A DNA stretch of 64,000 nt from Pseudomonas fluorescens (GCF_902498195.1 NZ_CABVIY010000002.1:1089502-1153501), one strand, 5' to 3'. Shown: positions 39,480 to 49,512, counted from the stretch's first letter. A program made the numbers and translations. Notes: generated by a model from the sequence alone, not told the origin.

Positions 39480-40298
39480 TTACTTGAACCGCCGCTCGAC
39501 GCCTTTCTCCACCAGGATCTTCGCGGAGATTTCTTCAACGGAAAAATGCGTGGAGTTGATGTTCGGAATGTTCTCGCGACGGAACAGGTTTTCCACCTCG
39601 CGCACTTCGAATTCGCACTGCGCGTAGCTCGAATAGCGGCTGTTGGGCTTGCGCTCGTTGCGGATCGCGGTCAGGCGGTCCGGGTCGATGGTCAGGCCGA
39701 ACAGCTTGTGCTGGTGGGCGCGCAGGGCGTTGGGCAGTTGCAGGCGTTCCATGTCGTCTTCGGTCAGCGGGTAGTTGGCCGCGCGAATGCCGAATTGCAT
39801 GGCCATGTACAGGCAGGTAGGCGTCTTGCCGCAGCGCGACACGCCCACCAGGATCAGGTCGGCCTTGTCGTAATAGTGCGTGCGGGCGCCGTCGTCGTTG
39901 TCGAGGGCGAAGTTCACCGCCTCGATCCGCTCCATGTAATTGGAGTTGGTACCGATGGAGTGGGATTTGCCCACGGTATAGGAAGAATGCTCGGTCAGTT
40001 CCTGTTCGAGAGGCGCCAGGAAGGTCGAGAAAATGTCGATCATGAAACCATTGGAAGTCGCGAGGATCTCACGGATGTCCTGGTTGACGATGGTGTCGAA
40101 GATGATCGGCCGGAAGCCGTCGGTTTCGGCGGCTTTGTTGATTTGTTGTACCATGGCCCGCGCTTTATCCACGCTGTCGATGTACGGCCGTGTGAATTTG
40201 GCGAAGGTAATGTTTTCGAACTGCGCCAGGAGGCTTTGACCCAGGGTTTCGGCGGTAATGCCGGTGCCATCGGAGATAAAGAAAGCAGATCGTTTCAT
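39480..40298 (-). CDS. ppsR: PEP synthase regulatory protein (bifunctional kinase/pyrophosphorylase)
   Basis: PpsR inactivates PEP synthase by ADP-dependent phosphorylation and reactivates it by phosphorolysis. The 272-residue DUF299-family protein begins [20 protein letters not shown] and has the P-loop [15 protein letters not shown]. The ATG at 40298 follows AAGGTGCAA; an upstream in-frame start at 40364 is unlikely. It is divergent from ppsA, its target. Confidence 0.95.
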   Translation of the reverse strand: MKRSAFFISDGTGITAETLGQSLLAQFENITFAKFTRPYIDSVDKARAMVQQINKAAETDGFRPIIFDTIVNQDIREILATSNGFMIDIFSTFLAPLEQELTEHSSYTVGKSHSIGTNSNYMERIEAVNFALDNDDGARTHYYDKADLILVGVSRCGKTPTCLYMAMQFGIRAANYPLTEDDMERLQLPNALRAHQHKLFGLTIDPDRLTAIRNERKPNSRYSSYAQCEFEVREVENLFRRENIPNINSTHFSVEEISAKILVEKGVERRFK

Positions 40299-40472
40299 TT
40301 GCACCTTGGGCCTTAAGCTAGTGACGAATCTTGGATATGATAGGCGGGATTTGCTGGTCGCCAATGGCCCGCATTCTCACTTATTTTCCAGGTCCAGGCC
40401 ATACAGCTGGCAAACGCTCCCCCGAGCAGCCGGTGTCTGAGCTTTTCCAACACAGTTAGTGGAGAGATCACC

Positions 40473-42848
40473 TTGGTAGAGTACGTAGTTTCCCTCGATA
40501 AGCTCGGCAAACACGATGTTGAGCATGTGGGGGGCAAGAACGCATCCCTGGGCGAGATGATCAGCAACCTGGCAGGTGCCGGTGTATCGGTGCCCGGTGG
40601 CTTCGCCACGACCGCTCAGGCTTATCGCGACTTCCTGGAACTGAGCGGCTTGAATCAGCAGATTCACGAGGCCCTCGATGCCCTGGACGTCGACGACGTG
40701 AATGCCCTGGCCAAGACCGGCGCCCAGATCCGTCAATGGATCATGGAAGCCGAGTTCCCTGAAAAACTGAATGCCGAGATCCGCACCGCGTTCGCCGCGC
40801 TGTCGGCCGGCAACCCTGACGTGGCCGTGGCCGTGCGCTCTTCCGCTACCGCCGAAGATTTGCCGGACGCCTCCTTCGCCGGCCAGCAGGAAACCTTCCT
40901 GAACATCCGTGGTGTCGAAAACGTCATTCGCGCCGCCAAAGAGGTGTTCGCCTCCCTTTTCAACGATCGCGCGATTTCCTATCGCGTGCACCAGGGCTTC
41001 GACCACAAGCTGGTCGCCCTGTCGGCCGGCGTACAGCGCATGGTCCGCTCCGAAACCGGCACCGCCGGCGTGATGTTCACCCTCGATACCGAATCGGGTT
41101 TCCGTGACGTGGTGTTCATCACAGGCGCCTACGGCCTGGGTGAAACCGTCGTACAAGGCGCGGTGAACCCGGACGAATTCTATGTCCACAAGGGCACGCT
41201 GGCCGCCGGTCGCCCGGCGATCCTGCGCCGCAACCTGGGCAGCAAGGCCATCAAGATGATCTACGGCGACGAGGCCAAGGCCGGTCGTTCGGTCAAGACC
41301 GTCGATGTCGACAAGGCCGATCGCGCGCGTTTCTGCCTGACCGACGCCGAAGTCAGCGAGCTGGCCAAGCAGGCGATGATCATCGAGAAGCACTACCAGT
41401 GCCCGATGGACATCGAATGGGCCAAGGACGGTGACGACGGCAAGCTGTACATCGTGCAGGCCCGTCCGGAAACCGTGAAGAGCCGCACCCAGGCCAACGT
41501 GATGGAACGTTACCTGTTGAAGGAAACCGGCACCGTGCTGGTGGAAGGCCGTGCCATCGGCCAGCGCATCGGCGCCGGCAAGGTCCGCATCATCAAGGAC
41601 GTGTCCGAGATGGACAAGGTCCAGCCAGGCGACGTACTGGTCTCCGACATGACCGACCCGGACTGGGAACCGGTCATGAAGCGCGCCAGCGCCATCGTCA
41701 CCAACCGTGGCGGCCGTACCTGCCACGCGGCGATCATCGCGCGTGAGCTGGGTATCCCGGCGGTCGTCGGTTGCGGCAACGCCACCCAGCTGTTGAAAGA
41801 CGGCCAGGGCGTGACCGTTTCCTGCGCTGAAGGCGACACCGGCTTTATCTTCGAAGGTGAACTGGGCTTCGACATCAAGAAGAACTCCGTGGACGCCATG
41901 CCGGAGCTGCCGTTCAAGATCATGATGAACGTCGGCAACCCGGACCGTGCCTTTGACTTCGCACAGCTGCCGAACGCCGGTGTGGGCCTGGCCCGCCTGG
42001 AGTTCATCATCAACCGCATGATCGGCGTGCACCCCAAGGCGCTGCTGAACTACGACGGCCTGCCACAGGACATCAAGGACAGCGTCGACAAGCGCATCGC
42101 CGGCTACGACGATCCGGTCGGTTTCTACGTCGAGAAACTGGTCGAGGGCATCAGCACCCTGGCCGCGGCGTTTTATCCGAAAAAGGTCATCGTGCGTCTG
42201 TCGGACTTCAAGTCCAACGAATACGCCAACCTGATTGGCGGCAAGCTCTACGAGCCGGAAGAAGAAAACCCGATGCTGGGCTTCCGTGGCGCCTCGCGTT
42301 ACATCAGCGAATCGTTCCGCGACTGCTTCGAGCTTGAATGCCGCGCCCTCAAGCGCGTGCGTAACGAGATGGGCCTGACCAACGTTGAAATCATGGTGCC
42401 GTTCGTCCGTACCCTGGGCGAAGCGAGCCAGGTGGTGGACCTGTTGGCCGAAAACGGCCTGGCCCGTGGCGAAAACGGCCTGCGCGTCATCATGATGTGC
42501 GAGCTGCCGTCCAACGCGATCCTGGCTGAAGAGTTCCTCGAATTCTTCGACGGTTTCTCCATCGGTTCCAACGACCTGACCCAGCTGACCCTGGGCCTGG
42601 ACCGCGACTCCGGGATCATCGCGCACCTGTTCGACGAGCGTAACCCGGCGGTCAAGAAGCTGCTGGCCAACGCCATTGCCGCCTGCAACAAGGCCGGCAA
42701 GTACATCGGCATTTGCGGTCAGGGCCCATCGGATCACCCGGACCTGGCCAAATGGCTGATGGAGCAGGGCATCGAAAGCGTTTCGTTGAACCCTGATTCT
42801 GTACTGGAAACCTGGTTCTTCCTGGCTGAGGGTCAGGCTTCGGCTTGA
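40473..42848 (+). CDS. ppsA: phosphoenolpyruvate synthase
   Basis: PpsA makes PEP from pyruvate and ATP for gluconeogenesis. The 791-residue protein has the ATP-grasp N-terminal domain ([20 protein letters not shown]), the phosphohistidine domain with [19 protein letters not shown] and the C-terminal barrel with [16 protein letters not shown]. Translation starts at a TTG at 40473 ([11 protein letters not shown]) after a GGAGAG ribosome site. A REP pair and then a terminator lie downstream. Confidence 0.97.
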   Translation: MVEYVVSLDKLGKHDVEHVGGKNASLGEMISNLAGAGVSVPGGFATTAQAYRDFLELSGLNQQIHEALDALDVDDVNALAKTGAQIRQWIMEAEFPEKLNAEIRTAFAALSAGNPDVAVAVRSSATAEDLPDASFAGQQETFLNIRGVENVIRAAKEVFASLFNDRAISYRVHQGFDHKLVALSAGVQRMVRSETGTAGVMFTLDTESGFRDVVFITGAYGLGETVVQGAVNPDEFYVHKGTLAAGRPAILRRNLGSKAIKMIYGDEAKAGRSVKTVDVDKADRARFCLTDAEVSELAKQAMIIEKHYQCPMDIEWAKDGDDGKLYIVQARPETVKSRTQANVMERYLLKETGTVLVEGRAIGQRIGAGKVRIIKDVSEMDKVQPGDVLVSDMTDPDWEPVMKRASAIVTNRGGRTCHAAIIARELGIPAVVGCGNATQLLKDGQGVTVSCAEGDTGFIFEGELGFDIKKNSVDAMPELPFKIMMNVGNPDRAFDFAQLPNAGVGLARLEFIINRMIGVHPKALLNYDGLPQDIKDSVDKRIAGYDDPVGFYVEKLVEGISTLAAAFYPKKVIVRLSDFKSNEYANLIGGKLYEPEEENPMLGFRGASRYISESFRDCFELECRALKRVRNEMGLTNVEIMVPFVRTLGEASQVVDLLAENGLARGENGLRVIMMCELPSNAILAEEFLEFFDGFSIGSNDLTQLTLGLDRDSGIIAHLFDERNPAVKKLLANAIAACNKAGKYIGICGQGPSDHPDLAKWLMEQGIESVSLNPDSVLETWFFLAEGQASA

Positions 42849-42870
42849 TGGTGTGAGCGGGTCGCTCTCT

Positions 42871-42972
42871 CTGTAGGAGCGAGCCTGCTCGCGATGGACG
42901 TCAACGATAATGCGTTTATCCTGGATAAACGCGGTGTCCTGAAGTTCTTCGCGAGCAGGCTCGCTCCTACAG
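42871..42972. repeat. inverted REP pair, family B, after ppsA
   Basis: CTGTAGGAGCGAGCCTGCTC is mirrored by GAGCAGGCTCGCTCCTACAG, 22 bp after the ppsA stop. Confidence 0.88.
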
Positions 42973-42998
42973 TAAGCGGCCCCTTTTGAGATTCAAGT

Positions 42999-43030
42999 AG
43001 GGCGGGCTCCTCTGGATGCCGCCCTTTTTT
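42999..43030 (+). terminator. intrinsic terminator of ppsA
   Basis: AGGGCGG and CCGCCCT form a stem followed by a run of six T. It ends 12 bp before the start of the next gene. Confidence 0.8.
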
Positions 43031-43042
43031 GTGCAAGAGACT

Positions 43043-44032
43043 ATGCAAAGCAGCAGCAACCTATTTCCTGTCGCCCTGATCAGCGCCGAGCGGCGCGGTG
43101 ATCTGAGCGAAGATGTCTATCGTTTGAAACCCGCCAACAGCCCTGACGCGACTGTCGAGCTGGCGGTGACGCGCCTGGGCATGGCCGACGAGCCAGCGGT
43201 GCGGGGCGTGCCGGTGATCCTGTTGCACGGCAGCTTTTCCAATCGACGTTTCTGGTTTTCGCCCAAGGGCCTGGGCCTGGGGGCTTACCTGGCGCGCCTG
43301 GGATTCGATGTGTGGATTGCGGAAATGCGCGGTCACGGCTTGTCCCAGCGCAACCAGAACTACCGCAAGAACCGCGTCGCCGATTATGCGCGATACGACC
43401 TGCCGGCCATTGGCGCCTTCGTGCGCGAGCAAAGCGGCCAGGTCCCGCACTGGATCGGTCATTCGCTGGGCGGCATTACCCTGGCGGCGGCGTTGGGTGG
43501 TGAGTACATCGGTGAACCCGTGGTCGCGTCCGCGGCGTTTTTCGGCACGCAAGTCAGCCGCACCTACTGGCCGCTGAAGATTCCGCCGGTCGAGTGGGGC
43601 GGGCGTTTCATCCTCAAGCGTTTTGCCCAGTTGTCCGGATCGCGACTCAAGCGCGGGCCGGAGGACGAGCCGATTGGCCTGGCCCTGGAAAGCATGCGCT
43701 GGTATGGCCTGTTCGGACGCTTTGGCGATGCCGACAAGGATTGGTGGGCGGGATTGGCCGAGATCAGGATGCCGGTGCTGGCGGTGAGCGCCGTGGGTGA
43801 TCATCAGGACCCGGCCTGGGCCTGTCGCAAGTTGTTCGATCAGGTGGGTTCCGAGCACAAGCAATTTATCAACCTGGGGCGTGAGCAGGGCTTTGGCGAT
43901 AATTTCGGCCATGTGGAAATGCTGGTCAGCAAAACCGCCCAGGCCGAAGTCTGGCCTTTGGTGGCCCGCTGGCTGGCGGATCAGCAGACGCCTCTTTTGG
44001 GTGGGCAGGCGGATTTGACCGCGGCCATCTAA
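43043..44032 (+). CDS. alpha/beta hydrolase (EstX-like)
   Basis: The 329-residue cytosolic protein has the oxyanion segment VILLHGSFSNRRFW, WIAEMRGHGLS, the nucleophile elbow WIGHSLGG, an acidic residue region near LAVSAVGDHQDP and a late histidine in DNFGHVEM. It is a serine hydrolase of the alpha/beta fold. Its position between ppsA and rraA matches the gene called estX in P. aeruginosa (PA1771). The substrate is unknown. The ATG at 43043 follows AAGAGACT; an earlier in-frame ATG at 43016 lies in the terminator. Confidence 0.85.
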   Translation: MQSSSNLFPVALISAERRGDLSEDVYRLKPANSPDATVELAVTRLGMADEPAVRGVPVILLHGSFSNRRFWFSPKGLGLGAYLARLGFDVWIAEMRGHGLSQRNQNYRKNRVADYARYDLPAIGAFVREQSGQVPHWIGHSLGGITLAAALGGEYIGEPVVASAAFFGTQVSRTYWPLKIPPVEWGGRFILKRFAQLSGSRLKRGPEDEPIGLALESMRWYGLFGRFGDADKDWWAGLAEIRMPVLAVSAVGDHQDPAWACRKLFDQVGSEHKQFINLGREQGFGDNFGHVEMLVSKTAQAEVWPLVARWLADQQTPLLGGQADLTAAI

Positions 44033-44169
44033 GCTGGACGCTCTATCAGGGGCATTTCGCTCTGGTCGGCTTGCGGCTAAGATATGACGCGTTGAGCTGT
44101 TCTGGTCATTTTCGATGATTGAATCATCATTGATGTTCGTGCCGTCTTCTTCCTTACAGGAGTTTCTCG

Positions 44170-44661
44170 ATGAACCATTACCTTACGCCTGACCTGTGCG
44201 ACGCTTACCCGGAGCTGGTGCAGGTGCTGGAACCGATGTTCAGCAATTTCGGCGGCCGTGATTCCTTCGGCGGCGAAATCGTGACCATCAAGTGCTTCGA
44301 AGACAACTCGCTGGTCAAGGAACAGGTCGAACTCAAGGGCAACGGCAAGGTGCTGGTGGTCGATGGCGGTGGTTCCCTGCGCCGTGCGCTGCTGGGCGAC
44401 ATGCTGGCGGAGAAGGCGGCGAAAAACGGCTGGGAAGGGCTGGTGATCTACGGTTGCATCCGTGACGTCGACGTCATCGCACAGACCGACCTGGGCGTTC
44501 AGGCGCTGGCCAGCCATCCGATGAAAACCGACAAGCGCGGTATCGGCGACCTGAACGTCGCCGTGACGTTCGCCGGAGTGACCTTTCATCCAGGCCAGTA
44601 CATTTATGCGGACAACAACGGCGTGATCATCTCGCCGAGCCCGCTAAAAATGCCTGAGTAG
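44170..44661 (+). CDS. rraA: ribonuclease E activity regulator RraA
   Basis: The 163-residue protein begins [20 protein letters not shown] and has [20 protein letters not shown] and [20 protein letters not shown]. These are hallmarks of RraA, which binds RNase E and slows RNA decay; similar folds occur in aldolases. The ribosome site is TTACAGGAG. It precedes cmaX by 22 bp. Confidence 0.93.
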   Translation: MNHYLTPDLCDAYPELVQVLEPMFSNFGGRDSFGGEIVTIKCFEDNSLVKEQVELKGNGKVLVVDGGGSLRRALLGDMLAEKAAKNGWEGLVIYGCIRDVDVIAQTDLGVQALASHPMKTDKRGIGDLNVAVTFAGVTFHPGQYIYADNNGVIISPSPLKMPE

Positions 44662-44683
44662 GATTTTGACCCAAGGAATGCGG

Positions 44684-45679
44684 ATGTTCGAGGAACAAAA
44701 CGCGCAGTGGGGGCTGGTACATGCCCTGGTGCTGGACGGTAAAGGCGGTGCGCGTTCGATAGCCCGGACTGAACTCGATGACTTGCAGCTGCAGGCCCAT
44801 GAAAGCCTGTGGCTGCACTGGGATCGCAGTCACCCGCAAACCCAGACCTGGCTGCGTAAGTCCAGTGGCCTGAGTGAATTCAGCTGCGACTTGCTACTTG
44901 AAGAAAACACCCGTCCGCGTCTTCTACAGCTTTCCGACAGCGAGCTGCTGCTATTTTTGCGTGGGGTAAACCTGAATCCGGGTGCCGAGCCCGAAGACAT
45001 GGTGTCGGTACGGATCTTCGGCTCTGCGCAGCGGGTGATTTCCCTGCGTTTGCGTCCATTGCGCGCCACCGAAGAATTGTTGGTGCAACTGGAAGCCGGC
45101 AAGGGACCGAAAACCGCCTCTGAACTCATCCTTTATATGGCGCAGTACCTCACCAACAAGGTGCAGGATCTGGTCAGCTGCCTCTCGGAAGTGGTCGATG
45201 AGGAAGAGGAAAAGCTGGATGCCGACGAACGGTATACACCCGAGCATGGCGAGGTTTTGCAGATCCGTCGCCGGGCCGCTGCGTTGAAGCGCTTTCTTGC
45301 TCCGCAGCGGGACATCTTCGGTCAGCTGACGCGCATCAAATTGCCCTGGTTCGTCGAGGACGATGGCGATTACTGGAACGAATTGAACAACAGCCTGACC
45401 CGCTATCTCGAGGAGCTGGAATTGACCCGGGAGCGCGTGGGGCTGGTCCTGGAGGCTGAAGACCGACGCTTGAGCGTGCGTATGAATCGCACGATGTATC
45501 GCTTCGGGATCATCACCGGGATCTTTTTGCCGATGAGTTTTCTGACCGGTCTTTTGGGGATCAATGTCGGGGGAATTCCATTTTCCGAAAGCCCTTATGG
45601 CTTCATCGTCGCCTGCCTGCTGATGGTCTCGGTGGCGCTCGGGCAGTGGTGGTTGTTCCGACGTTTGCGCTGGGTTTGA
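44684..45679 (+). CDS. cmaX: CorA-family divalent metal transporter (CmaX / ZntB-like)
   Basis: The 331-residue protein has a large cytosolic domain and two C-terminal helices (IITGIFLPMSFLTGLLGINV and VACLLMVSVALGQWWLF). The GMN-type signature of CorA is replaced by GIN (LLGINVGGIPF), as in ZntB-type members. CmaX is the name of the gene at this position upstream of crfX. The start at 44684 has AAGGA six bases before it. It probably transports Mg2+, Zn2+ or another divalent ion. Confidence 0.88.
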   Translation: MFEEQNAQWGLVHALVLDGKGGARSIARTELDDLQLQAHESLWLHWDRSHPQTQTWLRKSSGLSEFSCDLLLEENTRPRLLQLSDSELLLFLRGVNLNPGAEPEDMVSVRIFGSAQRVISLRLRPLRATEELLVQLEAGKGPKTASELILYMAQYLTNKVQDLVSCLSEVVDEEEEKLDADERYTPEHGEVLQIRRRAAALKRFLAPQRDIFGQLTRIKLPWFVEDDGDYWNELNNSLTRYLEELELTRERVGLVLEAEDRRLSVRMNRTMYRFGIITGIFLPMSFLTGLLGINVGGIPFSESPYGFIVACLLMVSVALGQWWLFRRLRWV

Positions 45680-45742
45680 ACGTGAACCATGTGACCCGAC
45701 CAAATTTGACCGCGTCTTTCACAGACATCACGAGAGGTGCGT

Positions 45743-45991
45743 ATGCACGATCCGTTTGAACAGTCTTTGCGTGACATGCTCAAGGCATCACCGTCCACCC
45801 GGGACGACGATGCGTGCCTTGGCCGTGTACTGAAAACCGCCAACCGCCAGGTCGGCGCCGGCGATCTGTTCAGCCTGCTGGGCCGCTGGCTGCCCGCGCT
45901 GATGATCGCCCTGAATAATGGATCGGCCCATGTGGCGCCGGTGTCCCGTCTTCGTAAACCTACCGCTCGCGCTGCTGATAAGGCTGATTGA
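45743..45991 (+). CDS. crfX: CrfX, small protein of the sigX-oprF region
   Basis: An 82-residue hydrophilic protein, MHDPFEQSLRDMLKASPSTR, with one weakly hydrophobic stretch (LLGRWLPALMIALNN). Its size and its place between cmaX and cmpX match crfX. The function is not established. The ATG at 45743 follows GAGAGGTGCGT. The next gene begins 2 bp after the stop, so the two are cotranscribed. Confidence 0.85.
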   Translation: MHDPFEQSLRDMLKASPSTRDDDACLGRVLKTANRQVGAGDLFSLLGRWLPALMIALNNGSAHVAPVSRLRKPTARAADKAD

Positions 45992-45993
45992 AT

Positions 45994-46818
45994 ATGGAAC
46001 TTGATCTCTGGACACAGAGCCTCGTCACTGCAATGACTGCGTTATGGACCAAGGTTGCGAACTTCATTCCGAACCTGTTTGGCGCACTGGTTGTGCTGCT
46101 GCTGGGTTTCGTCGTGGCCAAACTGCTGGACACCTTGTTGTCCAAGCTGCTCGCCAAGCTGGGCCTCGATCGCCTGATGGGCGGTACCGGCCTGACCAAA
46201 TTGCTGTCACGGGCGGGCCTTCAAGTCCCGATCTCGACGCTGATCGGCAAGATCGTCTATTGGTTCGTTCTGCTGATTTTCCTGGTTTCTGCCGCAGAAT
46301 CCCTTGGACTTGAGCGAGTTTCAGCTACGCTGGATATGCTTGCGCTGTATTTGCCGAAAGTATTCGGCGCCGCGCTGGTGTTGCTGGTGGGTGTCTTGCT
46401 CGCGCAGCTGGCCAATGGCCTGGTGCGCGGCGCGGCAGAAGGCGTAGGCCTGGACTACGCTTCCGGCCTGGGGCGAATTGCCCAGGGCCTGGTGATCATC
46501 ATCAGTATCTCGGTTGCGATCAGCCAGTTGGAGGTCAAGACTGACCTGCTCAACCATGTGATCGTGATTGTTTTGATTACCGTTGGTCTGGCCGTTGCGC
46601 TGGCCATGGGCTTGGGAAGCCGGGAAATTGCCGGTCAGATTCTTGCGGGAATCTATGTGCGTGAGTTGTACCAGGTTGGGCAACAAGTGCGTGTTGGCGA
46701 GGTCGAAGGGCAGATCGAAGAGATCGGCACGGTTAAAACCACATTGCTGACCGATGAGGGTGAGCTAGTCTCTCTTTCCAATCGGATCCTCCTTGAGCAG
46801 CATGTGAGTAGCCGCTAA
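45994..46818 (+). CDS. cmpX: small-conductance mechanosensitive channel-like protein CmpX
   Basis: The 274-residue protein has an N-terminal helix (FGALVVLLLGFVVAKLLDTL) and three or four more, and a short C-terminal cytosolic part that looks MscS-like (VRELYQVGQQVRVGEVEGQI). In Pseudomonas the gene sits before sigX and affects membrane homeostasis; the call follows this context and the MELDLWTQSLVTAM N-terminus. A TTG at 45988 is an alternative start. Confidence 0.9.
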   Translation: MELDLWTQSLVTAMTALWTKVANFIPNLFGALVVLLLGFVVAKLLDTLLSKLLAKLGLDRLMGGTGLTKLLSRAGLQVPISTLIGKIVYWFVLLIFLVSAAESLGLERVSATLDMLALYLPKVFGAALVLLVGVLLAQLANGLVRGAAEGVGLDYASGLGRIAQGLVIIISISVAISQLEVKTDLLNHVIVIVLITVGLAVALAMGLGSREIAGQILAGIYVRELYQVGQQVRVGEVEGQIEEIGTVKTTLLTDEGELVSLSNRILLEQHVSSR

Positions 46819-46908
46819 CCCGGCAAACCCTGCTAATGTATGCCGCCGCAAAATGCCTGCTGATGCCGGCTGCGGCGGACATTGACCTGACTGTCGGCCC
46901 GACTTGTT

Positions 46909-47499
46909 TTGAATAAAGCCCAATCGCTATCCATGCGCTACGACCCCCGCGAGCTCTCTGATGAGGAGTTGGTCGCGCGCTCGCATACCGAGCTGTTTCA
47001 CGTAACGCGCGCCTACGAAGAACTGATGCGGCGTTACCAACGAACATTATTTAACGTCTGTGCACGATATCTCGGGAACGATCGCGACGCAGATGATGTC
47101 TGTCAGGAAGTGATGTTGAAGGTGCTGTATGGCTTGAAGAACTTCGAGGGCAAATCGAAGTTCAAGACATGGCTATATAGCATCACGTACAACGAGTGCA
47201 TCACACAGTATCGAAAGGAACGGCGAAAGCGTCGCTTGATGGACGCATTGAGTCTCGACCCACTCGAAGAAGCGTCTGAAGAAAAGACGCCGAAACCCGA
47301 GGAGAAGGGTGGACTTGATCGCTGGTTGGTGTATGTGAACCCGATCGACCGTGAAATTCTGGTGCTACGATTTGTCGCAGAGCTGGAGTTTCAAGAGATC
47401 GCGGACATCATGCACATGGGTTTGAGTGCAACAAAAATGCGGTACAAACGCGCTCTAGATAAATTGCGTGAGAAATTTGCAGGCATTGCTGAAACTTAG
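46909..47499 (+). CDS. sigX: ECF sigma factor SigX
   Basis: SigX is an extracytoplasmic-function sigma factor that drives oprF and fatty-acid and membrane genes under envelope stress. The 196-residue protein has region 2 (YQRTLFNVCARYLGND, DADDVCQEVMLKVLYGLKNF, FKTWLYSITYNECI) and region 4 (LEFQEIADIMHMGLSATKMR). The start is taken as the TTG at 46909, which gives NKAQSLSMRYD as in relatives; an ATG at 46933 is possible. Codon use is more AT-rich than in the neighbours. No anti-sigma gene of usual type is adjacent. Confidence 0.95.
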   Translation: MNKAQSLSMRYDPRELSDEELVARSHTELFHVTRAYEELMRRYQRTLFNVCARYLGNDRDADDVCQEVMLKVLYGLKNFEGKSKFKTWLYSITYNECITQYRKERRKRRLMDALSLDPLEEASEEKTPKPEEKGGLDRWLVYVNPIDREILVLRFVAELEFQEIADIMHMGLSATKMRYKRALDKLREKFAGIAET

Positions 47500-47606
47500 T
47501 TCGGCGCAAATATCTCTTACGTGTAGGCAAGTTCTGATAGAATTGCCGCCGAGTTGTCCCCCGGTTTGCGGGACTGCTTCACAATCACCAGATGGGGATT
47601 TAACGG

Positions 47607-48641
47607 ATGAAACTGAAAAACACCTTGGGCTTGGCCATTGGTTCTCTTATTGCCGCCACTTCGTTCGGCGCTCTGGCACAGGGCCAAGGCGCAGTTGAAA
47701 TCGAAGGCTTCGCCAAGAAAGAACAGTTCGACAGCGCTCGTAACTTCAAGAACGACGGCAACCTCTTCGGCGGTTCCGTTGGTTACTTCTTGACCGACGA
47801 CGTTGAACTGCGTCTGGCTTACGACGAAGTTCACAACGTCCGTGCTGACGACGGTAAGAACGTAAAAGGCGCTAACACCGCCCTGGACGCTCTGTACCAC
47901 TTCAACAACCCAGGCGACATGCTGCGTCCATACGTCTCGGCCGGTTTCTCCGACCAGAGCATCGACCAGAACGGCTCGAACGGCCGTAACCGTTCCACCT
48001 TCGCCAACGTTGGCGGCGGCGCCAAGCTGTACTTCACCGAGAACTTCTACGCCCGTGCCGGCGTTGAAGCTCAGTACAACATCGACCAGGGCGACACCGA
48101 GTGGGCTCCTAGCGTCGGTATCGGTGTGAACTTCGGTGGCGGCTCCAAGCCAGCTGCTGCTCCAGTTCCAGCACCGGCTGAAGTTTGCTCCGACAGCGAC
48201 AACGATGGCGTTTGCGACAACGTTGACAAGTGCCCGGATACCCCAGCCAACGTAACTGTTGACGCTGATGGCTGCCCAGCAGTTGCTGAAGTCGTACGTG
48301 TAGAGCTGGACGTGAAATTCGACTTCGACAAGTCGGTCGTCAAGCCAAACAGCTACGGCGACATCAAGAACCTGGCTGACTTCATGAAGCAGTACCCATC
48401 CACCAGCACCACTGTTGAAGGTCACACTGACTCCGTCGGTCCTGACGCTTACAACCAGAAACTGTCCGAGCGTCGTGCAAACGCCGTTAAGCAGGTTCTG
48501 ACCAACCAGTACGGTGTTGAATCGTCCCGCGTTCAGTCTGTTGGCTACGGCGAATCCCGCCCAGTTGCTGACAACAAAACTGAAGCTGGCCGCGCTGTAA
48601 ACCGTCGTGTAGAAGCGCAGGTTGAAGCTCAAGCTAAGTAA
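47607..48641 (+). CDS. oprF: major outer-membrane porin OprF
   Basis: The 344-residue protein has a signal peptide (MKLKNTLGLAIGSLIAATSF, cleaved near ALA-QG). An eight-stranded OmpA-like barrel follows, then a Pro/Ala hinge, then a thrombospondin type-3-like repeat (CSDSDNDGVCDNVDKCPDT) with four cysteines. The C-terminal peptidoglycan-binding OmpA domain has FDFDKSVVKPNSYGDI and TVEGHTDSVGPDAYNQKLSE. It is a structural, slow porin of the outer membrane. A strong terminator follows. Confidence 0.97.
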   Translation: MKLKNTLGLAIGSLIAATSFGALAQGQGAVEIEGFAKKEQFDSARNFKNDGNLFGGSVGYFLTDDVELRLAYDEVHNVRADDGKNVKGANTALDALYHFNNPGDMLRPYVSAGFSDQSIDQNGSNGRNRSTFANVGGGAKLYFTENFYARAGVEAQYNIDQGDTEWAPSVGIGVNFGGGSKPAAAPVPAPAEVCSDSDNDGVCDNVDKCPDTPANVTVDADGCPAVAEVVRVELDVKFDFDKSVVKPNSYGDIKNLADFMKQYPSTSTTVEGHTDSVGPDAYNQKLSERRANAVKQVLTNQYGVESSRVQSVGYGESRPVADNKTEAGRAVNRRVEAQVEAQAK

Positions 48642-48659
48642 TTAGCTCGCCGCTTTGAG

Positions 48660-48686
48660 AAAAGCCCGGCTCAGGCCGGGCTTTTC
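48660..48686 (+). terminator. intrinsic terminator of oprF
   Basis: AAAAGCCCGGC-TCA-GGCCGGGCTTTT is a strong stem with a T-run, 18 bp after the oprF stop. The sequence is nearly symmetric, so it may also stop transcription arriving from the cobA side. Confidence 0.88.
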
Positions 48687-48722
48687 TTTGTCTACGATTT
48701 GGTGTTTCAGCTTGCCCTGAAG

Positions 48723-48805
48723 AGATCGCAGCCTTCGGCAGCGCCTACATTGATGCTGCGTAGGTCCCTGTAGGTGCTATCGCAGGCTGCGATCTTTTGA
48801 TCTTT
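48723..48805. repeat. inverted REP pair, family C, overlapping the 3' end of cobA
   Basis: GATCGCAGCCTTCGGCAGCG and CCTACAT are mirrored by GTAGGTGC and GCAGGCTGCGATCTTTTGAT. The cobA reading frame runs into this element and stops inside it, so the repeat encodes about the last 20 residues. Confidence 0.8.
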
Positions 48806-49512
48806 TCGTGCATTGCCACGGCGCCAATCACCAGAATCGCAGGACTTTTCAACTCGAACTCGTCAGCATCTTCTTCCATCGCTGTCAGATCGCTCCGGCA
48901 TTCCCGCTGTTGTGGCAGTGAAGCGTTTTCGATCATCGCCACCGGCGTGTCCGCCTCCATCCCTCCCGCCAACAACTGTTCGCGAATTTCACTGAGCTTG
49001 GCCACGCCCATGTAGATCACCAGGGTCGTACCGCCCTGGGCCAGCGCCTGCCAGTTCAAGCGGCTGCCGTCCTGGGTATGGGCCGTCACCAGGGTCACGC
49101 CGCGCGCTACACCGCGCAGTGTCAGCGGGATATCGCATTGCGTGGCACCGGCAAGCCCGGCAGTGATGCCATTGACCAGCTCGACCTCGACCCCACGCTC
49201 ACGCAACCACTGTGCTTCTTCACCGCCGCGCCCGAAAATGCACGGGTCGCCACCCTTGAGTCGCACCACGCATTTGCCATGGCGCGCGTAACGCAGCATC
49301 AGGCGATGGATGAACGCCTGTGGCGTCGAGCGGCAACCGCCGCGTTTGCCCACCGGGATGATTCGGGCGTTATTGCAGTGTTCAAGGACGGCATCGTTCA
49401 CCAGATCATCGATCAGCACCACGTCCGCTTCTCTCAGCGCCCGCACGGCTTTGAGCGTCAGCAATTCAGGATCACCGGGCCCCGCACCGACCAGCCAGAC
49501 TTTTGCGTTCAT
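48745..49512 (-). CDS. cobA: uroporphyrinogen-III C-methyltransferase
   Basis: CobA methylates uroporphyrinogen III at C2 and C7 to precorrin-2, feeding siroheme or cobalamin synthesis. The 255-residue protein has WLVGAGPGDPELLTLKAVRA, VVLIDDLVND, RLKGGDPCIFGRGGEEAQWL and GITAGLAGATQCDIPLT, the usual tetrapyrrole methylase motifs. Siroheme is the cofactor of nitrite and sulfite reductases, which fits the nas neighbourhood. The last about 20 residues ([19 protein letters not shown]) come from the REP element. The ATG at 49512 is used; in-frame codons upstream to 49692 overlap the kinase gene. Confidence 0.94.
   Translation of the reverse strand: MNAKVWLVGAGPGDPELLTLKAVRALREADVVLIDDLVNDAVLEHCNNARIIPVGKRGGCRSTPQAFIHRLMLRYARHGKCVVRLKGGDPCIFGRGGEEAQWLRERGVEVELVNGITAGLAGATQCDIPLTLRGVARGVTLVTAHTQDGSRLNWQALAQGGTTLVIYMGVAKLSEIREQLLAGGMEADTPVAMIENASLPQQRECRSDLTAMEEDADEFELKSPAILVIGAVAMHEKIKRSQPAIAPTGTYAASM

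Noticed and set aside
40377..42737. A 786-codon minus-strand frame opposite ppsA
   Set aside because: Antisense shadow of ppsA; no motifs and unnatural composition.
47500..47606. A SigX-dependent promoter in the sigX-oprF gap
   Set aside because: SigX control of oprF is known from relatives, but I could not place -35 and -10 boxes with confidence in this short gap.
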